From NCBI GenBank assembly GCA_038750655.1, contig JBCDGZ010000125.1, positions 1 through 22,738 of the forward strand: DNA of 22,738 nucleotides, written 5' to 3'. The position numbers and the translations under genes are program-made. The stretch's first letter is position 1. The number at the start of each line of letters is the position of its first letter. Of this stretch, positions 1 through 8,324 are shown piece after piece. The notes under the pieces are model-generated. The model saw nothing but the letters and a program-made list of their open reading frames with translations. It had not been told where the DNA came from and ran no database searches. This stretch comes from JBCDGZ01 sp038750655 (lineage in GTDB: Bacteria; Bacteroidota; Bacteroidia; Chitinophagales; Saprospiraceae).

Positions 1-47
1 AGCGCTGATGGTACTGCCACTAGGTGGGAGAGTAAGTCGCTGCCAGC
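1..47 (+). rRNA. rrf: 5S ribosomal RNA, 3' end (partial)
   Basis: The first 47 bases match the 3' third of bacterial 5S rRNA: the GATGGTACTG segment, then GTGGGAGAGTAAGTCGCTGCCAG, the conserved end of the molecule. The 5' part lies outside the window, so this is the tail of an rRNA operon read on the plus strand. A terminator-like hairpin follows about 13 bases later. The exact 3' end is estimated from the usual GCTGCCAG terminus. Confidence 0.88.
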
Positions 48-60
48 TCAAACTAAGCAA

Positions 61-97
61 AAGGCTCAACAGTAATCTGTTGGGCCTTCTTGCGTTT
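61..97 (+). terminator. Rho-independent terminator of the rRNA operon, possibly bidirectional
   Basis: A 12-bp stem (61-72 with 77-88, one G-T wobble) closes a TAAT loop, followed by CTTGCGTTTT. On the opposite strand the same hairpin is followed by TTTTGCTT, so it could also stop transcripts of the minus-strand glycosidase that ends at 172. Confidence 0.8.
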
Positions 98-171
98 TAG
101 GTGCCTTTGAAAACTACTTTTCGCTGCAAGCGATAATTCTTAAATCGCGCTTAAATTGTTAATCTTCTATT

Positions 172-2070
172 TTACAGCTTGATCAGCCGATTAGTCCCCC
201 GCAGGAGGCCTCCCTGGCGCAGTTCCAAAAAATAACACCCCCTTGCCAAATCAGCTGGTAAAGATAGCCAGCTTTGTTGTGCATTCAATTCCCATTTATT
301 TATTGCTACACCATCTATGCTCCTTAGCGTTAGAGAGGTTGCTTTCGAAGGAGGCTGAGCAAGTTGTATGTGTATTTGGTCCTTCGCTGGATTAGGAGCT
401 AGCTTGAAGCTGAATTCGGAGCGCTCCCGAACCGCTACAGTTTGGATGCCTTTGGCTTGGATAAATACAGGTGTTGCCGTTAGAAAGACCGGGAGATTGG
501 GATCAAAGAGTAAGGAATCTTGCGTATAAGCAGCATCCCAATATTTTATATTCAAGTGCTCATAGCGATGAAGTGCTTCTTGCAAATCAGGCGGAAAAAG
601 AAATTGGCCACTGGCCGTCTCTGTATTGTCTAGCGTATTCCTAACCCAAAGTACATAGACTCTGTCTTCTCCAGTAGCTGACTTAAAAGCTAACCCTTGA
701 AGCGGAAGAGGCAGCTGAAGCTCCGTCGTTTTTTCCTCATCATATACCATCCCTCCTAATATTTCATACATCGTTCTGCAAGCAATACCCGATTCGGTGA
801 TCTGCTGTGTCCCCGGGGTCGTCCCCTCCAGGTTTTTGTACATCCCCATCAGGTCGAACAGCTGCCACTCCTCCGTCACCGTGGCCTCCTCCCTACGCTC
901 TCCGAGCGCAAAAAAATCAACCTGCCGAATCTCCTCCGCCTGGCTCCGCAGCACCATCTTCATCACAAAATTGCGCTGTGCCTCATCCCCCCCATAACTG
1001 AAATTGATGCCCTTGCGCGGTAAGTTAGTCTCCGTAATGATCCACTCTTTGGCCGGATAGGTTGTCCCATCGTAGCCAAATGCTGACAGGACTGCTTCAA
1101 AGTCTTTCTTGAGTGCAATCATCCCTTCCGCTGCGGCCTCAGAGTGCCGGGTGTACGTCCAATCCTGAATCTGATTGTTCCAATACCGCAGGCTGCCGTT
1201 GATATGTGGATAACCGTGATAGCTGACGACATCAAAGTAGGCTCCTCCGGTGAGAGGGAAATCCGCGCTGGGCTGGCCCCCGTCGGGGTTATCGGTGTTG
1301 CGCAGTACCATGTGCAGGAAGCTGGGGAAACCGATGCCTCCAATAGCTACATAGGCTTCCGGATCGAGGGTCTTAATAACTTCATAGCTGATCCGCAGCA
1401 TCCGGATGTAATGATAAACCGGCGCTCTGAGGTTGGGCAGTTCGCAGGGAAGAGCATCGACATCCCACCAGCTGCCCGCCGTACCCGAAGGGAGAAACGC
1501 ATTACTGCTGGAGGTAAAGTCGGGCTCATTTAGGACTTCCCAGAATTTGGTGAAAGGTTGGTAGATTTTTACCATCTCATAAACGTATCGCGCAAAATAA
1601 TTATCATCGTTATAAGGCGTTCCATTCGCTCCATTGTCCCAGATCGGTGTATACATATTCGCAAATAACTCTGAAGGTTGGCCAGGGCAGTAGGAGGTAT
1701 TGTCGCGATGGGCCATTGACGGAAAGCCAATGAATACCGTATGATCTCGCATTCCCAAAGATTGGTAGTACTGAAAGGTGCTTTGGCGAATATCATAGCC
1801 CCATTGTTCCAGAAAAAACTCGAATAGCGGCAATCGGAAGGCATCGATTCCCGCACCTGTGGCGGCGATGTCTGCCTTTTCCTCATCCGTCCAAAACTGG
1901 CTGCCGCCGGCATAAGCGTAGGAGCCAGGATTAACCCCGACTGCAAAAAGGCCCTCAAAGGGGGGCACTTCATCGTTTGCAGTTTGAGCAGAAAGAGGAG
2001 TGGTGAGGAAAAATGTGAATAGTAGGAACAATAAAATGTTCAGCCTGTTTACAGTGCAATAAGAATACAT
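172..2070 (-). CDS. Secreted clan GH-A-like glycoside hydrolase with type IX secretion sorting domain
   Basis: 632 residues. An N-terminal signal peptide (about 1-29, hydrophobic run NILLFLLFTFFLTTPLSAQ) is followed by a probable TIM-barrel hydrolase. W-E-V-L-N-E-P-D at 177-184 places the acid/base at E182 of an NEP motif, S-Y-H-G-Y at 283-287 matches the barrel His/Tyr region, and I-T-E-T near 345-348 offers E347 as nucleophile; this pattern is that of clan GH-A families such as GH5 and GH39. Residues about 554-632 (start FKLAPNPAKDQIHIQL, end RLIKL) form a type A T9SS sorting domain, so the enzyme is expected to cross the outer membrane by T9SS and be released or surface-anchored. Substrate cannot be read from the sequence. 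It stands alone, convergent with the rRNA operon, with no SusC/SusD genes beside it. The precise GH family is uncertain. Confidence 0.85.
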   Translation of the reverse strand: MYSYCTVNRLNILLFLLFTFFLTTPLSAQTANDEVPPFEGLFAVGVNPGSYAYAGGSQFWTDEEKADIAATGAGIDAFRLPLFEFFLEQWGYDIRQSTFQYYQSLGMRDHTVFIGFPSMAHRDNTSYCPGQPSELFANMYTPIWDNGANGTPYNDDNYFARYVYEMVKIYQPFTKFWEVLNEPDFTSSSNAFLPSGTAGSWWDVDALPCELPNLRAPVYHYIRMLRISYEVIKTLDPEAYVAIGGIGFPSFLHMVLRNTDNPDGGQPSADFPLTGGAYFDVVSYHGYPHINGSLRYWNNQIQDWTYTRHSEAAAEGMIALKKDFEAVLSAFGYDGTTYPAKEWIITETNLPRKGINFSYGGDEAQRNFVMKMVLRSQAEEIRQVDFFALGERREEATVTEEWQLFDLMGMYKNLEGTTPGTQQITESGIACRTMYEILGGMVYDEEKTTELQLPLPLQGLAFKSATGEDRVYVLWVRNTLDNTETASGQFLFPPDLQEALHRYEHLNIKYWDAAYTQDSLLFDPNLPVFLTATPVFIQAKGIQTVAVRERSEFSFKLAPNPAKDQIHIQLAQPPSKATSLTLRSIDGVAINKWELNAQQSWLSLPADLARGCYFLELRQGGLLRGTNRLIKL

Positions 2071-2175
2071 GTCAGTAGAGAATTTAGTTGTGATTTTATG
2101 AAATACAAGTGCCTAGCAGCCCAGCTTGAGCCAGGGTTGCCAGGAACAAAAAATCACGTTGAGTAGAAAGGAATT

Positions 2176-2207
2176 TCCGATTGATCAGAGAAATAAACCC
2201 AATCGGA
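2176..2207. repeat. 8-bp inverted repeat in the 2071-2289 intergenic region
   Basis: TCCGATTG (2176-2183) is mirrored by CAATCGGA (2200-2207) in the 219-bp gap between the divergent glycosidase and membrane-protein genes. It could be an operator or a chance repeat. An A/T-rich block follows at 2226-2253, and TATTTTG (2265-2271) is one base short of the TAnnTTTG -7 box. No clear promoter was found. Confidence 0.3.
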
Positions 2208-2289
2208 TTAAACTTAGATTTAGCTAATATAAAAAATATTTTTTCTCCGAACGATGATTTAGCCGTATTTTGCAGCAGCCAAAAAAATT

Positions 2290-2751
2290 ATGAATACAGG
2301 AAAGTTAAAATTGGAGTTGATCTGGTGGATATTCACAGGATTATTGGCTTTTGCCATCCTGTTCCCAATTATCAATAGCATCAGTAGTTATCCCTTTCTA
2401 ACCATCAATGTGGTATTTATCATCGTTTTTATTACGTCTACCCGCTACATCTTTCTCCTAAAGCATACCTTTGTCGCCCAACAACAGATTATTAAGGCGA
2501 TTATCATTGTCATCAGCATCCCGTTGATCTTCTACCTAGTAAACAACATCAACTATTTCCAAACCTTCTTAGATGAAGAGGGTATAGACGCCGTTATCGA
2601 AGGACTGAACTACGAGAAGGGGCAGCAAATGGCAGGATATATTCGCAATGAGATGCTATTGTTTGGGGTAGGAAGCCTCATCGCATCAGTTATGCTTCCC
2701 TTCCGAATGTTGATTTCCATCTGGCGCACCCGTAACCGAGGAACGGTCTGA
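2290..2751 (+). CDS. Small four-helix membrane protein of unknown function
   Basis: 153 residues, no family recognised. Four hydrophobic segments are visible at about 11-30, 36-57, 67-86 and 122-145. A soluble stretch at about 88-121 with acidic residues (LDEEGID) lies between helices 3 and 4, and the C-terminal tail is basic (RTRNRGTV). It has no signal peptide separate from the first helix. It lies 67 bp before the barrel protein at 2819 on the same strand, but nothing links the two functionally. The ATG start has no Shine-Dalgarno sequence, as is normal in this phylum. It is supported as a gene by its consistent membrane topology and by the lack of a better frame. Confidence 0.72.
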   Translation: MNTGKLKLELIWWIFTGLLAFAILFPIINSISSYPFLTINVVFIIVFITSTRYIFLLKHTFVAQQQIIKAIIIVISIPLIFYLVNNINYFQTFLDEEGIDAVIEGLNYEKGQQMAGYIRNEMLLFGVGSLIASVMLPFRMLISIWRTRNRGTV

Positions 2752-2818
2752 TCGACGGCTGTCAACATACTGATGGTTTATATTAATACCTTTAAATCAA
2801 TTTAAAGACTAAGCTATC

Positions 2819-4102
2819 ATGAAAAGGATTATGCTGCTGGTATGGGCTCTCTGGGCCATCATTCCAACGGGAAATGCACAGGTGTATGTGGAAAAACAAA
2901 CCCGCCATCGATTTGCCCAGCTGAATTTGGGGCTAGGACATCAATTCAGCATTGGAGGCCAGACTCGTTATCTGAATACCGACGGTGGGCTGACCCCCTT
3001 GGATTTTAATAGTTTTCACAGCCCAAGGCTACTCATCGGAGGGACTCACTTCTGGGGACACGCCGATTTTTACATAGCTATTCCTCTCGTGAATCCCGAT
3101 TTTACGAGCGCCAACCAAGAAGTTACGGCCTTAACTGGAGTAGAGACCGTTTTCAAATACTATCCCTGGCGAATCCAGCATCAACGAATTGCTCCCTATC
3201 TTGGCCTATCCCTCGCCCCATTTTATTACGAACAAAAAAATGGAAACCTTGATTTCGGCAATGGCCCGGAACTCAACCGTACCACCCTACCTCTGTTGGC
3301 CGGCCTGACCTATAATTACAATAACCATCTGGTTGAACTGGGTTTAATGTGGAATTATAATAATGACCATACCTACTACATCGCCCGAGAAGTACCGGTA
3401 GAAGTGGAGCTTCCCCCTATTTATTTCAACATCTCTTATCGCTATATGATCGAGACGACTCTTAGTGCGGAAAGGGGCTGGGAGTCAGGAAGGACAAAGG
3501 AAGTCACCCAAAAAATGGAAGCGGCCAAAAGGCTCAATGCCTTCTACTTCGGTGGTGGACTCTCCTCTGCTTTTTGGATTAAAGAAAGTAATTATAATAC
3601 CAACACCCGACCTTATCTGGAACGCCTATCCACTTCCATTATGCCCGACTTTACCATCGGTTATTACTTGCATAAACCCGATATGAACATCGCCCTGTCC
3701 TACCGAGGCTACGGTTCTTCCACCAACGGCTATGGAGCTGTCCAGCAGTTTAAGCGCAGGTCGTTGGTGCTAGAAGCTACCAAGGTGCTCTTCGACTACC
3801 ACGGCTTTGTTCCTTTTCTGGGGCCAGCCATCAGTTACGAACGATTAAGTTTCGAAGAATCCTTCGAAGGGCAAAGAACCTTGGATATTGTTGACAATAA
3901 ATGGGCTTATGGCCTTACCTTTGGCTGGGACATCCGACCGAATAGATTGCAGTCCTGGATTTTGAGAACCAACTTACGATGGTTCCCCGATCTTCAGCTG
4001 GCCGTGGCGGACGGTCAAACGGTATCATTTAATACTATTGAATTCAATTTTATTCAAATGATTATCTACCCCGGTCGAATGTTTCCTCGAAAGAAAAAAT
4101 AA
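2819..4102 (+). CDS. Predicted outer-membrane beta-barrel protein
   Basis: 427 residues. A signal peptide (about 1-20, MLLVWALWAIIPTGNA then Q) is followed by many short alternating-polarity strands ending in aromatic residues, such as LNLGLGHQFSIGG, VFKYYPWRI, APYLGLSLAPFYYE, HLVELGLMWNYN and IYFNISYRYMIE, as expected for an outer-membrane barrel. A charged linker near 218-240 (ERGWESGRTKEVTQKMEAAK) separates two strand-rich halves, so it may be two barrel blocks or one large barrel with a long loop or plug. The last strand ends in a basic tail (FPRKKK) rather than the usual terminal aromatic, which is slightly atypical. No substrate or named family is recognised. A near-palindrome CTTTAAAT/ATTTAAAG lies at 2790-2807 just upstream. 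Confidence 0.75.
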   Translation: MKRIMLLVWALWAIIPTGNAQVYVEKQTRHRFAQLNLGLGHQFSIGGQTRYLNTDGGLTPLDFNSFHSPRLLIGGTHFWGHADFYIAIPLVNPDFTSANQEVTALTGVETVFKYYPWRIQHQRIAPYLGLSLAPFYYEQKNGNLDFGNGPELNRTTLPLLAGLTYNYNNHLVELGLMWNYNNDHTYYIAREVPVEVELPPIYFNISYRYMIETTLSAERGWESGRTKEVTQKMEAAKRLNAFYFGGGLSSAFWIKESNYNTNTRPYLERLSTSIMPDFTIGYYLHKPDMNIALSYRGYGSSTNGYGAVQQFKRRSLVLEATKVLFDYHGFVPFLGPAISYERLSFEESFEGQRTLDIVDNKWAYGLTFGWDIRPNRLQSWILRTNLRWFPDLQLAVADGQTVSFNTIEFNFIQMIIYPGRMFPRKKK

Positions 4103-4156
4103 GTCATCTGACCTGAAAGTCAGAACCGCTATTTATCAATGTATAATAATGGAATT

Positions 4157-4504
4157 ATGTCAAAAGTAGCTGAGTTCAACACCTACCGCAAGAAAATGAA
4201 TGAGAAGATTCTGGCGCAGGACAACAAAGTACTCAAACGTTTTTTTAACTTAGATACTAACGCTTATCAGGACGGTGCTCTGCCCACTAAAACCAAAGAA
4301 TTGCTGGGGCTGGTGGCTTCGATGGTGCTGCGCTGCGATGACTGCATCGCCTACCATCTGGGCACTTGTTACGAGCTGGGCGTAACCAAAGAGGAAGTCT
4401 TTGAAGTGTTTGCGATTGCCAACCTAGTTGGAGGGTCTATTTGTATTCCACATACCCGGCGAGCAGTCGAATACTGGGAAGCTCTAGAAGGAATGGATCA
4501 TTAG
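4157..4504 (+). CDS. AhpD-like / carboxymuconolactone decarboxylase-family protein
   Basis: 115 residues from the chosen start. The core has the AhpD redox signature E-x11-C-x2-C-x3-H: E48, C60, C63 and H67 in this numbering (R-C-D-D-C-I-A-Y-H). The spacing equals that of the peroxidase-active AhpD family, where the cysteine pair and the Glu/His relay reduce a partner peroxiredoxin. Length is normal for a single-domain member. An in-frame ATG lies 18 bases upstream (4139); the internal ATG (MSKVAEFNTYRKK) is preferred because the family starts near this helix. The helicase gene follows after 28 bp on the same strand, so co-transcription is likely. The actual partner and substrate are unknown, and no ahpC is in the window. 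Confidence 0.85.
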   Translation: MSKVAEFNTYRKKMNEKILAQDNKVLKRFFNLDTNAYQDGALPTKTKELLGLVASMVLRCDDCIAYHLGTCYELGVTKEEVFEVFAIANLVGGSICIPHTRRAVEYWEALEGMDH

Positions 4505-4532
4505 AAGAAAAACTTGACCTAAATATAAGATT

Positions 4533-6797
4533 GTGAGTACCTATCTCGATGAATTAAATGAAGTACAGCGCAAAGCGGTGGTCAATACTGACGGCCCAGT
4601 GCTGGTTGTTGCAGGGCCCGGTTCGGGCAAAACCCGGGTACTGACGTACCGCATCGCCCATCTGATCGAAAAAGGGGTCGCTCCCTGGCAGATCTTGGCC
4701 CTAACCTTCACCAACAAGGCTGCCCGTGAGATGAAGGAGCGGATTGCCAAAGTAGTCGGCGATAAAGCCAATCAGGTTTGGGCGGGTACCTTTCACTCTA
4801 TCTTTGCCCGTATACTGCGGGTGGAGGCGCAGAAAATTGGCTATCCCTCCAATTTTACGATCTATGATACGGAGGACAGTAAGAGCGTGCTGAAGGCCAT
4901 TATCAAGGAGATGAACCTCATTAAGGAGGACTATAATATCAATGCGATTCGCTCGCGGATTTCGTCGGCCAAGAGCAATGTCATTCCTCCGGCGGCTTAC
5001 CGGGAAGATGTGGAATTGATGCGGCAGGACCGGATGTCCAAGCGTCCAAAGCTGCACCAAGTTTACGAAAAATACGTCGCTCGTTGCAAGCGGGCCGGCG
5101 CTATGGACTTTGATGACCTGCTCTACCAACTGCTGGCGCTGTTGAGTAAGAACCCGGAGGGGGTGTTGGAAAAATACCAGAAGAAGTTTCGCTATTTGCT
5201 GGTGGATGAGTTTCAGGATACCAACTATCTGCAATACCTGATTGTGAAGAAGTTGGTCAATTTTGAAAATAGCCCGCGAAATGTTTGTGTGGTGGGCGAT
5301 GATGCGCAGAGTATCTATGCTTTTCGTGGAGCGACCATCGAGAATATTCTGGATTTTGAGAAAGAATACAAGCGTTACGGGATTCAGGTATTTAAGCTGG
5401 AGCAGAATTACCGCTCTACTGACCACATCGTGCAGGCAGCCAATGAGTTGATTACGTACAACAACAAGCAGATTCCAAAGAAGATTTGGTCGGATAAGGG
5501 GGATGGGCATAAGATTCGAGTGATCAAGACGACTTCGGATGCGGAGGAAGGCCGCCGGATTGCGGATACGATTGTAGAGCAAAAAAATCGCTTTCACCTC
5601 AGCAATAGCGAGATTGCGGTGCTGTACCGCACCAACGCACAGTCCAGGGTTTTTGAAGAATATCTGCGGCGGCAAAACCTGGCTTATAAGGTCTTTGGGG
5701 GCCAGTCCTTCTATCAACGCAAGGAAGTCAAGGACCTACTGGCCTACCTTCGACTGACCATCAATCAGCAGGACGAAGAGGCCCTACGCCGAGTGATCAA
5801 CTACCCCCGCCGGGGCATCGGTGCCTCGACGATAGCCAAGCTCAGTGAGCAGGCTGATGCTCTCGGGCTGACGATGTGGGACACCCTCGATCAGGTCGAA
5901 GCCAGCAGCCGGGCCCGCAAGTCGATGAACGAGTTCAAAACCATGGTCACTCTCTTCGCTAAGCGAGCGGCTACCGCCGACGCCTACGAGCTAGCAGATT
6001 ACATCTTCAAGCAAAGTAAATTATTAGATTTACTGAAAAAAGACACCTCCATCGAAGGCCTGGGCCGCCTCGAAAATGTCAATGCCCTTCTTGATGGCAT
6101 TAAAGACTTCGTAGAAAACGATGAACTTCTCGACGAGGCAACACTGCCCGATAAAACGCTCGCCGCTTACCTGCAAAATATCGCCCTACTCACTGACTTC
6201 GACCAAAATGTCGATAGCAATGATTATGTTACCCTCATGTCGGTGCACTCCGCAAAAGGACTAGAGTTCAAATCGGTATTTGTTGTTGGTCTGGAAGAGG
6301 ATTTATTCCCTTCCAAGATGTCTCTGGACACCCGCGAGGGCCTCGATGAGGAGCGTCGCCTCTTTTACGTCGCCATTACTCGCGCCGAGCAATTCTTGAC
6401 CCTCTCCTTTGCCAACAGTCGCTACCGATTTGGTCAAATGCGCTACGGTAAGCCCAGCCGGTTTTTGGAAGAAATCAACCATGTGCACCTCGAAAGCGCG
6501 CATCCGCTGCAACGCCAGCGTGTCGAGCGGACGGGCGCACGGGTGGTAGGCAACTTTAAGCGGCAGCAAGCCCAGGTGAAGCCCAATTTTGCCGTCGATC
6601 CCGCTAACTTTAAGCCCAGCCCCAGCAGTGCTATACAAACCGGTATGAAGGTGGTCCACCTGAAATTTGGTGAAGGCAAGGTGCTGAACATTGATGGAGA
6701 CAAAGACAACCGGGTGGCGACGATTTTCTTCAAGGGGGTCGCCAATCCACAGCGACGCATTATGCTCAAGTTCGCCAAGTTGCAGATTATGGACTAG
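4533..6797 (+). CDS. pcrA: ATP-dependent DNA helicase, UvrD/PcrA type (superfamily 1A)
   Basis: 754 residues, the normal size. SF1A motifs appear in order: the Q-type N-terminus LNEVQRKAV; Walker A A-G-P-G-S-G-K-T at 27-34; motif Ia LTFTNKAAREMKER at 57-70; motif II V-D-E-F-Q-D-T at 224-230; motif III GDDAQSIYAFRGA at 255-267; motif IV LEQNYRST at 289-296; motif V VHSAKGLEF; and motif VI YVAITRA. The C-terminal about 35 residues (VVHLKFGEGKVLNIDGD) match the Tudor-like domain PcrA uses to bind RNA polymerase. It is a 3'-5' helicase for nucleotide excision repair, replication restart and removal of recombinase filaments. The start is GTG at 4533; the protein begins two residues before the conserved YLDELNEVQ block, so this start is well supported. 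Confidence 0.95.
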   Translation: MSTYLDELNEVQRKAVVNTDGPVLVVAGPGSGKTRVLTYRIAHLIEKGVAPWQILALTFTNKAAREMKERIAKVVGDKANQVWAGTFHSIFARILRVEAQKIGYPSNFTIYDTEDSKSVLKAIIKEMNLIKEDYNINAIRSRISSAKSNVIPPAAYREDVELMRQDRMSKRPKLHQVYEKYVARCKRAGAMDFDDLLYQLLALLSKNPEGVLEKYQKKFRYLLVDEFQDTNYLQYLIVKKLVNFENSPRNVCVVGDDAQSIYAFRGATIENILDFEKEYKRYGIQVFKLEQNYRSTDHIVQAANELITYNNKQIPKKIWSDKGDGHKIRVIKTTSDAEEGRRIADTIVEQKNRFHLSNSEIAVLYRTNAQSRVFEEYLRRQNLAYKVFGGQSFYQRKEVKDLLAYLRLTINQQDEEALRRVINYPRRGIGASTIAKLSEQADALGLTMWDTLDQVEASSRARKSMNEFKTMVTLFAKRAATADAYELADYIFKQSKLLDLLKKDTSIEGLGRLENVNALLDGIKDFVENDELLDEATLPDKTLAAYLQNIALLTDFDQNVDSNDYVTLMSVHSAKGLEFKSVFVVGLEEDLFPSKMSLDTREGLDEERRLFYVAITRAEQFLTLSFANSRYRFGQMRYGKPSRFLEEINHVHLESAHPLQRQRVERTGARVVGNFKRQQAQVKPNFAVDPANFKPSPSSAIQTGMKVVHLKFGEGKVLNIDGDKDNRVATIFFKGVANPQRRIMLKFAKLQIMD

Positions 6798-6808
6798 CCA
6801 TCGAGCCT

Positions 6809-7732
6809 ATGGATGTCGGATTACTCAGCAGGCAGATCAAGGCCGAAGCCTACCGGATGGGCTTCGACTTCGTAGGTATTGCCAAGGCGGAGATGATGGA
6901 CGAAGAGGCTCGACGATTGGAACAATGGCTCAATCGGGGTATGCACGGCAAGATGAAGTATATGGAGAATTACTTCGATAAGCGCGTTGACCCGACTAAG
7001 CTGGTGGAGGGCGCGCGCTCGGTCATCAGTCTACTTTACAATTATCATAATCCCGATCAGCCCGCCGATTCTACGGCCCCCAAGATTTCCCAGTATGCCT
7101 ATGGGCAAGATTACCACCATATACTGAAAAGAAAACTAAAGGATTTACTGGCCTTTATTGCCAGCGAGGTGGGGGAGATCAATGGCCGCTGTTTTGTGGA
7201 CTCCGCGCCAGTGTTGGAGCGCGACTGGGCCAGGCGAAGTGGCACCGGTTGGGTAGGCAAGAATACTTTGTTAATCAACCCTCGGCAGGGTTCCTATTTC
7301 TTCCTCGCTGAGCTGATCATCGATGTCGAGCTGGCCTACGACGGTCCGATGAAGGATTACTGTGGCCGCTGCCGCCGCTGCATCGATGCTTGCCCCACCG
7401 ATGCCATAGCCGATGAGGGCTATATCCTAGACGGCAGTAAGTGCATCTCCTATTTTACCATAGAACTCAAAGAAGCCATTCCCGAGACTTATAAAGGGCA
7501 GTTCGAAAATTGGGCCTTCGGCTGCGACATTTGCCAGGAAGTTTGCCCCTGGAATCGATTTTCCAAACCCCATCAGGAATCCCTCTTTGATCCCCATCCT
7601 GAATTGCTGAACATGAAGAAAAAGGATTGGGAAGAAATCACTGAAGAAGTCTTTCGTACGCTCTTCCGCAAATCAGCGGTAAAGCGAACCAAATATGCAG
7701 GATTGAAACGGAATATTGACTTTTTGAAATAA
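6809..7732 (+). CDS. queG: Epoxyqueuosine reductase QueG
   Basis: 307 residues. QueG is the cobalamin-dependent iron-sulfur enzyme that reduces epoxyqueuosine to queuosine at the wobble position of tRNAs reading NAU/NAC codons. Visible signatures are DSAPVLERDWAR (131-142), with D131 the expected catalytic Asp; G-W-V-G-K-N-T-L; a ferredoxin-type Cys set at 185, 188, 191 and 195 (YCGRCRRCIDACPTDAI); C212 in K-C-I-S-Y; and C239, C242, C246 in CDICQEVCPWN, giving two [4Fe-4S] clusters. It lacks the C-terminal HEAT repeats of longer homologues; roughly 310-residue forms are normal in Bacteroidota. It starts 11 bp after pcrA and probably shares its transcript. Its stop lies only 8 bp from the stop of the convergent response regulator, leaving no room for a terminator. 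Confidence 0.96.
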   Translation: MDVGLLSRQIKAEAYRMGFDFVGIAKAEMMDEEARRLEQWLNRGMHGKMKYMENYFDKRVDPTKLVEGARSVISLLYNYHNPDQPADSTAPKISQYAYGQDYHHILKRKLKDLLAFIASEVGEINGRCFVDSAPVLERDWARRSGTGWVGKNTLLINPRQGSYFFLAELIIDVELAYDGPMKDYCGRCRRCIDACPTDAIADEGYILDGSKCISYFTIELKEAIPETYKGQFENWAFGCDICQEVCPWNRFSKPHQESLFDPHPELLNMKKKDWEEITEEVFRTLFRKSAVKRTKYAGLKRNIDFLK

Positions 7733-7740
7733 GGGACAGC

Positions 7741-8169
7741 TTAGATATTCACAAACACCGGTAAAACATTGACCTCCCCCCAAAAATAAGCGATGGAACG
7801 GATAGATTTGTGGAATTCTTCCATATCGATGGGCTTGCGAACGTAGGCATTAGCACCATACTCGTAGCAGGTCTTAACATCAGATTCGTGAGCAGAAGAG
7901 GAAAGGACGACGACTGGCAGGTTGCGCAATTCCTCATCCTCATACATCACCTTGAGCACTTCTAGGCCGCCCATACGGGGCATATTCAGATCGAGGAGGA
8001 TCAGTGCGATTTCTTCGTGAGAGCTGCTCTTCAAATAATCCAGCAACTTTTGACCATCTACCACATGAACCACTTCTAAGTTAACGTCTAGTTCGTCGAA
8101 GGCGATGCGGGTCAATTGAGCATCGGCGAGGTTATCCTCCGCCAGAATTATTTTTCTTGGACTTCCCAT
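7741..8169 (-). CDS. Single-domain response regulator (CheY/Rcp1-like)
   Basis: 142 residues, a receiver domain only. Phosphorylation-site residues are present: acidic pair E11-D12, phospho-acceptor D60 (ILLDLNMPRMGG), S90 in place of the switch Thr/Ser, and K112 (VRKPID). The opening I-I-L-A-E-D-N-L-A-D-A-Q-L-T and the long alpha-2/beta-3 region (DYLKSSSHEEIALILLDLNMP) resemble the Rcp1/phytochrome-associated group of stand-alone regulators. There is no output domain, so it must act by protein contact or phosphotransfer, and no histidine kinase is in the window to name as partner. It lies 155 bp downstream of the GT2 gene on the same strand, probably as a separate unit. Confidence 0.93.
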   Translation of the reverse strand: MGSPRKIILAEDNLADAQLTRIAFDELDVNLEVVHVVDGQKLLDYLKSSSHEEIALILLDLNMPRMGGLEVLKVMYEDEELRNLPVVVLSSSAHESDVKTCYEYGANAYVRKPIDMEEFHKSIRSIAYFWGEVNVLPVFVNI

Positions 8170-8324
8170 TTCTTATTCAGATTATCAGAGCACTGCTCCA
8201 GGATGTTAATTTGTAGCCTTTATTTATACTCCTTTTTATATACAAAGGTTATGCTATAACGTTGAATTCTGAGCAAATCGCACCAGAAAATACGCTAAAA
8301 AGAGGAAAAAGGGGAAAATGCTGC

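Noticed and set aside
2181..2378. 65-codon frame on the plus strand overlapping the start of the membrane-protein gene
   Set aside because: It overlaps the better-supported 2290 gene in another frame and has no recognisable features.
4107..4124. Hairpin TCTGAC/GTCAGA after the barrel-protein gene as terminator
   Set aside because: Only 6 bp and no T tract follows.
4701..5717. Long open frame (338 codons) on the minus strand
   Set aside because: It lies wholly inside the pcrA gene, whose helicase motifs are unmistakable; the antisense translation shows no domain features.
8220..8260. Possible -7 box for the response regulator (TAACCTTTG on the minus strand)
   Set aside because: Spacing within the box is three bases rather than two between TA and TTTG, so it is not a proper match.
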